The position numbers and the translations under genes are program-made. Below the pieces are notes generated by a model, which was not told the origin of the DNA, ran no database searches, and was given only the letters and a program-made list of their open reading frames with translations. Shown here one piece after another: positions 45,730-57,500 of a DNA stretch of 64,000 nt. Numbering within the stretch: position 1 is the stretch's first letter; each line of letters begins with the position of its first letter. The stretch is from Nematostella vectensis (taxonomy: Eukaryota > Cnidaria > Anthozoa > Actiniaria > Edwardsiidae), in contig NC_064036.1 of the NCBI RefSeq assembly GCF_932526225.1, forward strand, positions 17,754,953-17,818,952, read 5' to 3'.

Positions 45730-46545
45730 GAGGAAAGACTAAAGCAATCTTCCAGCGAAGTGGAAAAGAACTCACCAAAGTCGTTTGCCAGACGCGAGGA
45801 ATCCTCATGAGGTGGTAATGGGTTGGTCTGTTTTTCCTTGACCAATGAAGACACAACCGCAAACAGTTTCTTAAAATCACCAGCACACTCCTTAATTAGA
45901 TGACATATAATAATTATATGAAGATCTCGCCTCAAAGAGACGAGCACAGTACTTGTTGCATACACGACGATACTCTTTTCTGTCTGAATCAAGTTTCTTA
46001 AGTAGAGGAAAGACTAACGCAATCTTCCAGCGAAGTGGGACGCGCCCTTCCCGTAACGATGAATTAATTAGATTAGTTATAATTGGGACCAGGACATCAG
46101 TACACTGCTTCAAAATCTTCGTTGGTATTGGGTCCAGCATGCATGTAGCGTTGGAGGAAGACGAAATAATCTTGTACACATCTTCTTCAGAAAGAGGAGT
46201 GAAATTCTCTAGGTTTGACGCAGGAGAGAATGTAGGTACGAGGGGCTTTACTACAGTTGCAGCAATGTAGTCAATTCCTTCTTTGATTGCCTGGATCTTC
46301 TTGTAAAAGAACTCACCAAAGTCGTTTGCCAGACGCGAGGAATCCTCATGAGGTGGTAATGGGTTGGTCTGTTTTTCCTTGACCAATGAAGACACAACCG
46401 CAAACAGTTTCTTAGAATCACCAGCACACTCCTTAATTAGATGACATATCATAATTATATGAAGATCTTGCCTCAAAGAGACGAGTACAGTACTTGTTGC
46501 ATACACGACGATACTCTTTTCTGCCTGAATCAAGTCCCGACTTCC
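45730..46545 (-). repeat. Tandem duplication inside LINE 2 linker
   Basis: The segment encoding RKEYRRVCNKYC ... KKLFAVVSSLVKEKQ ... RLANDFGEFF occurs twice (about 46300-46545 and about 45768-45995). The PLRWKIALVFPLLKK segment also occurs twice, at about 46005-46050 and truncated at 45725-45765. The copies differ at few positions, so the duplication is recent or was inherited by this copy. Confidence 0.8.
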
Positions 46546-46739
46546 GCATTGCTCTTTCGAGTTTTCTTTTTTTAGATGTAAGTGCTTTAAGCGATTCATC
46601 AAACAACGAAACAGTAGGTCTCACGATGCTGGTCTTTTCCCTCAGAGATGCGTGTGCATCCAGTATCTTAGTAAGTGAGTTATCGTAGCAAGCTGCTAAA
46701 TCATCAATGTCAGCGGAAGGAGCAGTCACTAGAGGGGCT

Positions 46740-47482
46740 TTAGAAAATTAAGTTAAGTTTGCGGAACTGGATTGTCTTCTTGGTTAGTTCCGGACGCAGA
46801 ATATCCAAAGCACATTCAATGAATAGATGATCGGACAGTAGCAGGGGAGGTTTCAAGTTTTGAATCTTGATGTCTTTAGTCGATCTGGTGATAACAGGGT
46901 CTAGTGTGTGCCCGGATAAATGAGTTAGAAAGTTTACATGCTGGTTGAGACCAAAAGTGTCAAGGAGTTCAGAAAATCTTCGTGTATCGTTGTCCGATGG
47001 ACAGTCCAGGTGGAATTTGAAATCCCCAGTTATTAACAAAATCTCTTGACACATCACAATATTCTCTAAATAGTTGGGAAATTCGTCATAGAAAACACTG
47101 GGAGTGACCGGGTGACCTTCCGAATAGGGAGGACGATATAAATAACCACAATTCGAATAGATTTCTTATGAACGTTCACACTCCATTCAGAGTATTCAAA
47201 CGAAGTAAGCTCTCTCCCACCCAGAAAATTGACCTGGACCGGGTCTCTGTGAATGATATCAGAACCACCACCTGATCTATCCGTAGGTCTTCTTGTTTTA
47301 AATGTATAGCCCGTGGGGCTGAGAGACGCGATGCTAACAGTGTCCAAGTCCTTGATCCACGTTTCTGTCACAGCACACAAGTCATAATTCCTCTCAATAA
47401 CATGATCGACTATTATAGATGTCTTGTTCTTGGCAGACCTCGCATCAACACACGCAAAGCGGAATCCCTTAGAGGGTGACAT
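46740..47482 (-). pseudogene. LINE 2 endonuclease region
   Basis: Two frames (47066-47482 and 46740-47057) give the endonuclease fold: RFACVDARSAKNKTS, the catalytic Glu in VTETWIKD, GDFKFHLD, and the terminal SDH in LLLSDHLF. The break between them is a single frame change near 47060. Confidence 0.8.
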
Positions 47483-47774
47483 GCTGGCTTCCGAAGAACA
47501 TCATTAGCACATCATTAGCGAGAAGTACTAACATGAGAGCCACGGAGGTATGCTGGAATACAGTTAATCAAGCACGAGCGATGGTAGTGGAGGTTACAAT
47601 TTCAGGACGTTGAGTAGGCCTGCGAGTAGGCCTAATCAAGTATGTTGGGCGTTGTAATAAATCCATTGTAGCATAGAAGACAGGTGGGTGCAAATCTAGT
47701 ACTAATCCCAAGAACAGTATTGAGAAGATCTTGCCAGATGCCATGATATATGTAAAAAAGTGCACTAGAGAATT

Positions 47775-47938
47775 GCACGCGCAAACAAACGACTGATTTA
47801 AACACTTGCGCGAGGAGATTACCGTTGGAGACAGTTCGAATGACGAATTTCACTGTGCACGCGCAAACAAACGACTGATTTAAACACTTGCTCGAGGAGA
47901 TGACCGTTGGAGACAGTTCGAATGACAAATTTCACTGT
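47775..47938 (-). repeat. Two 82-bp tandem monomers upstream of LINE 2
   Basis: GCACGCGCAAACAAACGACT begins at 47775 and again at 47857; the copies differ at a handful of bases. They lie upstream of the endonuclease ORF on the element strand, so they may be 5' UTR promoter monomers of the LINE. A 65-codon frame with a signal-like hydrophobic start (ASGKIFSILFLGLVL) lies between them and the endonuclease. Confidence 0.6.
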
Positions 47939-47944
47939 CTTTCA

Positions 47945-48235
47945 CGCGAGCTGACGAGAGCTACCAACTAACTTAAACTTTTTCATAGTCAAATACTCTG
48001 CCTTGGAAAAAAAAGCATTTCATATTAAACATACACTTACCAGGCTGGATGAATAACGCTAGAATAAGAAGCAGAACGTGGGTGAGTACACAAAAAGCCT
48101 TTAGGTGAAATATTAACCGTTTACAAACAAGGTTTATGGAAGCACCATGTCTATTTATTCACCGCGGTTTATTTATTTACCGCGGTTGAGTTGGACAATT
48201 GTGAACTGTATTAATAGATTTTTGTGGAACTATAC
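47945..48235. other. Spacer between LINE 2 and the AFAP-like gene
   Basis: No gene. AT-rich with a short direct repeat TTATTCACCGCGGTTTATTTA-like at 48155-48190. Confidence 0.4.
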
Positions 48236-48595
48236 TTAGGCCACGCATGTTTTTGTTACAGTTTTGATGATTAAAGCGTGTTTTGCCTGATTTAATTGTT
48301 CCAAAACTGTAAAATCGCGAAAATAATGTGACCTGGTCTTATAGCGGAAATAGTCACGATATACCGACAACTTCGTGAAATTTTGACGTCCCCCAAATTT
48401 GATGACATAGGGTAGAACAGCTTTTAGTCCTAAAGGTCTAAAGACCATCAGCGATATGGAGTCATAAAAAACATCCAACTGTGATTTATTTTTTTTGTAT
48501 ATAAAGAAGGTGAACAGCGGCTCTAAGTTCCAAATGACGCTGTTCGCGGCACGGTTCATCCTATCTACGGACGCCCTCGTAGATTCTAGTGCGTC
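48236..48595 (-). CDS. AFAP-like gene, possible last exon
   Basis: Acceptor TATGTCTTTTCAG followed in phase 0 by DALESTRASVDRMNRAANSV and a further 100 codons to a stop at 48236. The phase fits the previous exon, but I recognise no domain, and the second half could be 3' intron or UTR read by chance. The distance from the previous exon is about 3.3 kb of tandem repeats. Confidence 0.42.
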   Translation of the reverse strand, partial: DALESTRASVDRMNRAANSVIWNLEPLFTFFIYKKNKSQLDVFYDSISLMVFRPLGLKAVLPYVIKFGGRQNFTKLSVYRDYFRYKTRSHYFRDFTVLEQLNQAKHALIIKTVTKTCVA

Positions 48596-51500
48596 CTGAA
48601 AAGACATACTTGAACAATTCAGGAAAAAAATAAAATACTTTTAAGATTTATTATCGAAGGAGAATATCTTGATGTGGTTGATGTTTACAGTATAGCGTCT
48701 AGTTGTATCTGCCTACAGTGTTGGACACGCTGCATCAAGGTTATATGACATGTAAGCGGATACCTATTATGAAATCACAATAAGTACTGTCACATGCAAG
48801 GCAGAGTTAACTCAAGAAATTTTTTTAATTTTTTTACACGAGAACAACAAATTGAAGAAAAAATTCTATTTTTTTAATATTATCCGCGTTTCTAAAACAT
48901 TCGCGCTAACATCAGTCCCATCCGCTGCGGAAACCGGAAAAGCGACAGATTGTTTACTAGCCATAAGAGTGTTGGTGATTCCTCTTCCTCCTAATCCTCC
49001 TCCTCCTCTTCCTCCCCTTCCTCCTCCCCCTCCTCCCCTTCCTCCTCTTCCTCCTCCTCTTCCTTGTCCCCTTTCCCTCTTCCTCTTCCTCTGCCTCTTC
49101 TTCTTCTTCCTCTTTTTCTTCTTCCTCCTCGTCCATTGCTAGGGTGTGTCCATTGGTAGGATGTGTTTATTGACAGGGTGTGCCTGTTTGTAGGGTGTGT
49201 TCATTGTTAGGGCGTGTCCATTGGTATGGTGTGTCCATTGGTAGGGTGTGCCTGTTGGTAGGGTGTATCCATTTGTGTAGGGTAAGGTGTGTCCACTTGA
49301 AGAATGTATCCATTGGTAGGGTGTGTCCATTGGTTTGGTGTTTCCATTGGTTTGGTGTGTTCATTGGTTTGGTGTTTTCATGTAGGGTGTATCCATTGGT
49401 AGGGTGTGCCTGTAGGTTGGGTGTGTCCATTGGTAGGGTGTGTCCATTGGTTGCGTGTTTCCGTTGGTTGGGTGTGTCCATTGGTTTGGTGTGTCCATTG
49501 GTAGGGTTTGCCTGTTTGTAGGCACAGACTTCCCCCAAGACCCTCCTCTCCCTATAATGACCCCTCTCTACTACCACTGTTCCCTTCTCCCTTCATGCAT
49601 GTAGGCGTAGACGGACACATCAATATCCATCCCCATACTTTTCACCCTCCCAATCCAAATATAGATGGGCAATAGTGTTGGCTTTTCTACTTCCACGAAT
49701 TTATAGTATCAACGCAAACAAATCGGATCGGTTACCGTGTTTACCGGTTATTACCTTTCTTGAAAGGAAGAGGTGAAATGGAGCTATGATGACTCCCACG
49801 CATGCTATTGTGACTCCCACGAATGCTATGATGACTCACACGCATGCTATGATGACTCCCACGCATGCTATGGTGACTCACACGCATGCTATGATGACTC
49901 CCACGCATGTTATGATGAGTCCCACGCATGCTTTGACGACTCCCACGCATGCTATGACGACTCCCACGCATGCTATGACGACTCCCACGCATGCTATGAC
50001 GACTCCCACGCATGCTATGACGACTCCCACGCATGCTTTGACGACTCCCACGCATGCTTTGACGACTCCCACGCATGCTTTGACGACTCCCACGCATGCT
50101 TTGACGACTCCCACGCATGCTTTGACGACTCCCACGCATGCTTTGACGACTCCCACGCATGCTTTGGTGACTCCCACGCATGCTATGATGACTCCCACGC
50201 ATTCTATGATGACTCCCACGCACGCTTTGATGACTCCCACGCATGCTTTGACGACTCCAACGCATGCTATGACGACTCCCACGCATGCTTTGACGACTCC
50301 CACGCAGGCTTTGACGACTCCCACGCATGCTTTGACGACTCCCACGCATGCTATGGTGACTCACACGCATGCTTTGACGACTACCACGCATGCTTCGACG
50401 ACTCCCACGCATGCTATGGTGATTCCCACGCATGCTATGACGCCTCCCACGCATGCTATGATGACTCTTACGCATGTTATGATAACTCCCACGCATGCTT
50501 TGACGAATCTCACGCATGCTATGGTGACTCTCACGCATGGTATGACGACTCCCACGCATGCTATGATAACTCCCACGCATGCTAAGTAAGCAGTAAACCA
50601 CTGACACCAAATATTAACCAACGAAACTGTAAACTTGTTGTTGTTTTTATTATTTCTCTTGGCGACGTTTACACTGCATATGTCAGATTTGGAATTATTT
50701 GGGGAATGACATTTGATAGCTAATGAGTTCGTGCGAAAATCAAATTCGCTGTTATTTACACAAAGACTATTTTATTGTTGTTGTAGTTTTATTATTAGTA
50801 CTAGATGTATGCCTGACTTTATCCTGTTTCCCCTTGTTTGTATTCTCAAACTACAGAATCAAATTATTTTCGGGTATCCGTGTACCCTTCGACTCCCGCT
50901 ATAAACGCGGCATTTTCTCGGGTATCCAAGTACCGGCCGAACTTTCTTTCTATAAAAGCTGCCTTTTCTCGGTCTCTGAGTACCGGCCGACTACAGGTCG
51001 ACTGTCGCTGCATGCTGCCCCTTGCTTGGTTGCCTGGAACATTGTTATAACCAGACACCGCTTCACTTCAATTACTTTTTCCCGCCGAGCTGTTCAAATG
51101 CCTGTGAAACAGAATGTATTATTGACACGTCACTGTTACTTTATCTTTGCAGATTACTTGAATCGACAAGAACTAATCAATCCGCAAGCATGTAACCTTG
51201 AAACACAGCTCAATATGGCTTTTAAATCCATCCTGTATGCCCCTACAACTAAATCACGAAGCCTTACCTCAAACAGGCAAAATAAAGAAATCACTCTTTT
51301 TAACAACAAGAGGGGCCTTTAAATATTATACAATTCTACCAATATCCTCGAATACAAGGCAAGGAAACACTTGTACAAGGCAAGGAAACCCGAGTACGAG
51401 GCAAGGAAACCCGAGTACAAGGCAAGAAAACCCGAGTATATGGCAAGAAAACCCGAGTATATGGCAAGAAAACCCGAGTACAAGGCAAGAAAACCCGAGT

Positions 51501-54500
51501 ATATGGCAAGAAAACCCGAGTATATGGCAAGAAAACCCGAGTATATGGCAAGAAAACCCGAGTACAAGGCAAGAAAACCCGAGTATATGGCAAGAAAACC
51601 CGAGTACAAGGCAAGAAAACCCGAGTATATGGCAAGAAAACCCGAGTACAAGGCAAGAAAACCCGAGTATATGGCAAGAAAACCCGAGTACAAGGCAAGA
51701 AAACCCGAGTACAAGGCAAGAAAACCCGAGTATATGGCAAGAAAACCCTTGTACAAGGCAAGAAAACCCGAGTACAAGGCAAGAAAACCCGAGTATATGG
51801 CAAGAAAACCCGAGTACAAGGCAAGAAAACCCGAGTACATGGCAAGGAAACTGCGTTTGCACCAATGTTGGTAACGTGGTAACATGATAACAAAATGATA
51901 AATCAAAAATACCTTTATCTGCGACAGCACACTCCCCTTTTGGAGTCGCGGGCTCATTACTCTCGACTCCGAAGTATTACTTGCTCCATGCTCCTCGCCG
52001 TCGGCTTGTACCGCGGCCTTTCTTGTCGTCCTGGGACTGTACTGCATTGGCAAAACAACGGTCTGGTTTTTCAGGTCGAGAAGCTTTATAGTCTTGAGTT
52101 CCTCGTCGATCTCTGCTATCCGCTTTTTAGCGCGCGCAAGTTCCAATTGAGACTCGTGGAACTCCGTCTCGGCGTCAGCGGCGGCAGTGTTACAGTTCGT
52201 GGTCAGACTAAAGAAGATCTTGCGGTCTTTGGCGACGTTAACGCGGCGTTTTTGATATTCCATGGCTTTAACAAGATCATTTTTCTCTTTTAGAAGCTCC
52301 TGGCTTTTTGCCAGAAACCTGTTCTGGTTTCCATCGTTCCTGTTCTCGAAAGTGATCCTATTTTTCGCTACGATGGAGCCGCGCTTGCCCCTCACTGCAG
52401 CTGAGCCTTCCTTCTTGAGCTCTTTCGCCATCTGGAGGAATTCCTCTTCTTTCTTTCGCAGCATCTCGCGCTCTTTATCTTGGTCTGTGAAATACAAGCG
52501 ACTTATTGTTCGAAATCATCATACTCATAGGACGCTTTGTTGACAATCACATATATTTCATTGCCATGGATCGTCATCATCATCATCATCATCATCACCA
52601 CTATCATCATCACCATCATCATCATCACCACTTTCATCATCACTATCATCATCACCACTATCATCATCATAATTTGTGGTACCTATTACTGGATCTCCTA
52701 TCACGTTGCCAAAGATCGGTTGTTTCTCGGAGTATGTGTCGCTGGATTTGATCCAGGTTTGCTTAAGTGCGCGAGTTGGTAGACTCCGCACGTCTTTACT
52801 TGTCGGTTGATGGACCACTTCGCCATTCGTGACGGGCTCACTTTCCTCACTCGCCTAACAAACAAATTGTTATATCACGCAAACAATCAAACAATTATAT
52901 CATATCGAGCAAAAAAACAAAAATATCATGCAAAGGAGCAAACAAATGAAAAATGATATCATATAGAACAAACCAACAAAATTAAATATGAATTATTTGA
53001 TCAGTATTTGTTGTTGTAATCTTAATGCTTTTTGACGAATTTATAGCCCTTATTTTCAATATGATTTAAACAACCTTTACCATAGCGCTATTAATGTTCG
53101 CAATAGAAAAAACAGTTGAGATCTCGAGTAATTTTTATTGTTTACACACTCGTTATTGCCTAAAATGAGAGTATTTCACTAAATTCATGTAATTTGCTAG
53201 GCTACATTTGGTGTTTTGTTTACCTTCTTTTCCGGTTTCGCCATTTCTGGTTTGTGCTCTTTGTCCGGGGAGGGAGGCAGCCCTTCGTCCGTCTCCGTGA
53301 CTAGTACTTCCGGTTTTAATAACGGAGGCAAAAGCTCGTTGATTACCTAAAACCAAAATGACTGAGTCAAGTATCAAATAAATTGCAGCAGCTCATAGTA
53401 TTCCACCTATTTTATCTTCTTACAAGATTACTCCTATTCCCAGGACTCTCCATCCAACCTCCCTCCCTCCAACGACCCTGACCTCATAGATGATTGCTCC
53501 TATTCCTAGTACATGCTCTATACAACCCCTCCCCCATCAAAAGATGGGTACTCCTATTCCCAGTACACCACCAGCTGCATCCAACCACCCAAAGGTAAAC
53601 TTTTAAAATGCTATTATGAGAAAAGCATTGTTTTACGAAGAAGCTCTTGAAAGAAAGAGGCTCTTGACAAAGTATCACTAAGCTAAACCATTGCGCCTAT
53701 AAATAATAAATGACAGGCGCCATGTGCCACGCATCTCATTAGTGCAAACATTGAAATATGCCCTTCCAAATTACGTTATTCTCTTGTTTAATGAAATTCA
53801 ATACGCACATAACAGATAGCTAGTACGGAAATAGTACCCTTTGAACATTAATTCTATTTTTTATTTTATTCTTTATCAAATGATCAATGAGAAATGTCAA
53901 AGGACAATAAATTTTATGAGTTACCGTTCACATCTGCTTTGCTTACTATCTTACTATCATAGTATGCTTTGCTTACTATGCTTAAAATCGATAAGATACA
54001 TTAGACTCTATAAAATAAACATATACTGAAACGCTTGTACATAATATCAATTAATCCTAGATAGTATTATCAAAGTGTCCAAAATACATGACTTTGGTTA
54101 TGGGGACACTTACCTTGACTTTCTCGTCAAACGATACTTTTCTCGCGAGTGGTGGTTTCTGGATGGCAGATTTGGACTCGTCGAAACTCACGGCTCTGCC
54201 CTTGCGCGGGGACGCGGGTGGATGTGGAAGCTCCCTCTTTAGCTTAGTAGGCGAAGCAATCGTTGGAGACGTTGGACACGCCACTGGTTGAATTGGCGGA
54301 GCAGAAGGCGGCAAGAGAGGCGTTGGAGAAGTAGGAGATGTAGTGGTCGGGGCTTGGGAGTTCGGTGAGGAGGGACGCATCATATTTTTGCCTGCTTTAG
54401 TGATGGAGTCGGCAATTCTGTGGATCCCAGCGGTCAATTTAGAACCTGAGAAATGGATTGGAGGTTAAGCCGGCAGACTACAGTTAATCAAATCATTAGT

Positions 54501-57500
54501 ATCCCAGGCCGAGGTCACAGCTGGCGATAATGAAATCGACGCATATTGGGACGTTACCAATGCGGTTATACCACAAAGACAAATGTCGCTAAGATAAGGG
54601 GTTTATAAAGCAATTTCTTCAACTCTCTCGCTTTGCTGGCGCCCTGCATTGTTACGAACACTCGCTATTGCGAGCTCCAAGCCAACCCAAAAAACCAAAA
54701 ACGAGCTATCAGGGAAGCTAAACGGCCGACGACGACTACGACATACAACCCTGGGATTACAATCAAGAACCTTAATAAGACGACGTGAAACGCGTCCTGA
54801 CTTCATGAGTTTGGAGTTGGCAAGAATCCTTTGCTTGATTGGTTTAAAATGAACATTTACAGTACGCCGCGGGCTAGCGTGGCCATTTCGACAGTTTTGT
54901 GAAGTAGGCCAATGAGGATATGAGAAACGTGCTATCTGATATGACGGGGGCTACCGTGGCCTCTTCGACAGTTTTGTGAAGTAGGCCAATGAGGATGTGA
55001 GAAACGTGCTATATGATTGACATCAACGTCATCAACCAACCAGCGTGGAATAAACCCCAGTGTACATCAGAACACGGCAGAATCATTCTAGTTATGGAGT
55101 TCCTGCTCAACAAAACAGTAGATCTCGCGTGCTGAGGCCACTTTTATCAACGTTATAGTGATTCTCCTTGACATTCTAACAGTGCTTTTGGTTAGTTCGT
55201 GGACGTCATCATCCGCGTTTCCATAACGATCGTAGTTTCGCAGTCGACTTTATTTGTTTATGAGATTGAGAATCGAAGCGTGTTGTGGCTCTCGGGCCCC
55301 GAGTAAAGTCGGCTACAAATTTCGATACACGAAACAAATGAAGTCTGCCTTGATCGTTATGGAAACGCGGATGATTGACGTCCACGAACTAACCAAATTC
55401 ACCGTTAGAATGTCAAGATAAAGGGTCGCGATGTATTGAGAATCGCTATAACATTCACCGTTAGAATGTCAAGACAAAGGGCCGCGATGTATTGAGAATC
55501 GCTATAACATTCACCGTTAGAATGTCAAGACAAAGGGTCGCGATGTATTGAGAATCGCTATAACATTCACCGTTAGAATGTCAAGACAAAGGGTCGCAAT
55601 GTATTGAGAATCGCTATAACATTCACCGTTAGAATGTCAAGACAAAGTGCCGCGATGTATTGAGAATCGCTCTAACTTAGTGGCCACGGTAGCAACGATA
55701 AACCCTCCGTCCAAAGAGTGATGGGAATGCTCCAAGTTGACTGGAGGCAATACTATAAAGCGATGTTTTCATGCGACCAGACTTTTGGAAAACGGAGCTG
55801 AATTTCCACATTGTATGACAAAGCAATTATTAGGGTTTTAAACAAAAAGAGGCCTGGATATAGATGTAAAGAGGACAATTTCTTTGTTATATGTTTCTTT
55901 ATTCTAGAGCACTGCTTGGGGAAATACAGTAGTTGAATTCATTATTAAACATACACACAGTACCCGTCTCTCCCTTGTTGATCTCCACTCGCAAGGCGGG
56001 CCTCTTTTGAGTTGAAGGAGATAGGCGTAGTGTTAATAGGGTAGTGATAGGGTAGTGTTGTGAGGGCCGGTTGTGGATAGTGGCTAGCCATACTGTCATA
56101 CATACCTGTCTCTCCTTTGTAGATCTCCATTCTCAGGGCGATATGGTTGTGCCAGGTTTGTGGTCGAATGCGGATATATCGCGCATTGACAGCAACTTTA
56201 AACATATTTTTCACTACACCCTCAGGATCGGTGTTACCCTGGAATGCCTGCAATACATCATATCGTCATCTACCTGAACTCGGCCCCCCAAGTATCAACA
56301 TCATTGAACATCATATCGTCATCGACAACTACACTAAGCCCCCAAGTATCAACATCATTGATGGTGGTTACAATCATCGTAATGTACGGTACATTAAGGG
56401 GCGGACAGACAGTCTGGCGGACATGCAGACAGACAGAAAGAACACACAGGGGGACACACAGAGGGGCGGGCAGACGGGAAGATAGATCGAGAAAACGTAT
56501 TGGCCGTAGGTATCAAGTGCCACAAACTAGCCTACTGAGGATTGGTTAGTTACATAAAAGAAGGACACATTCATGGCATGAATAAATTAGGATCGTACCT
56601 TTGCTATACCGTACTCTTTATAACTCTTCCAAGTCTCTTTATCCTTACTGTATGAGAGTGTGAACGTTTTCACGAACCAGCCTCCTTCCTCCCTGAACGA
56701 TGGCCTACCCTGAGTAGCCACGCCACATACTTTGGTAACCTCGCCTGTATTAAAAAAGGACATAGTTTGATGGGTTTTATCTAAATGCTGTCAATCAATA
56801 AAATGTCCTGTCAATTATGACATGGCCTGCCAATCATAACATGGCGTGTAAATCATAACATGACTTTAATGTTGCGAAGAATTTGTGAGATGCTTTCGTG
56901 TTGCGAGGGAGCGTGGGCTGTTAGGGCGAGCACTACATCAGCATATCGGTATGTGATCAATAAGTGAAGTCATTTAAAGGACGTGATGTTTTATGAGGAA
57001 GAGCGCTATATCAATGATGCAAGAGAGCCTTGAACTGTTCTTTCATTGGCCTTTACTTAAATGGCTTCCAAAGTAACATTTAGACGTAGCGTAACTAGTC
57101 GTTAATATACCTTTACGTAAGCTATAGACGTAGCGTAAATAGTCATTAATAAACCTTTACCTAAGCTTTAGACGTAGCGTAAATAGTCCTTAATATACCT
57201 TAACGTAACCTTAAAGGGTAGCGTAAATATTTACGTGACCTCTAGACGTAGCATAAATGGACGATAATATACATTTACGTAAGCTATAGACGTAGCGTAA
57301 ATAGTCCTTAACACATTGACCCCTCAACCGGCCTGTACAGGCTTTGAGAAGTACCCACAACCCAAAAAATTCATAAATGCAAAATAAACACAACAAGATG
57401 AAGATACTCAGGCATCAGTCTAAGGGATAAATGGTCTTGAAGATATGCATCCAACCAAGGTGTTGGCAACTACTCTCAAGCCAAATAATAGCACAGGTTC

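Larger units (their letters stand above)
44700..47482 (-). mobile_element. LINE 2: L2/CR1-like retrotransposon, rearranged
   Basis: Minus-strand order: endonuclease (47482 to about 46740, with VTETWIKDLD, ITGDFKFHLD and LLSDHLF), linker, RT fingers (FKNFRPVSNLPFVAKAAEK, LLDLSAAFDTIEHDIL), thumb (45022-45246, LIGSRQQLDKVN) and the C-terminal LHWLPVVFRIRLKILLL near 44850. The RT palm carrying F/YADD is missing between about 45269 and 45420. The linker is partly duplicated (see the repeat at 45768-46545). Many frameshifts; a dead copy. Confidence 0.85.

Noticed and set aside
48852-49142. Proline/leucine-rich plus-strand protein
   Set aside because: It is a translation of a CCT/CTT pyrimidine tract.
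49741-50610. Long frames (155-290 codons) on both strands, such as a YDDSHAC or SMRGSRQ repeat protein
   Set aside because: A 21-bp period without stops keeps many frames open at once; the array lies within an intron of a gene on the minus strand.
51198-51887. Plus-strand repeat protein with ARKPEYK or TRQENPS heptads
   Set aside because: Same cause as the other 21-bp array; adjacent to a real minus-strand exon and with no own signals.
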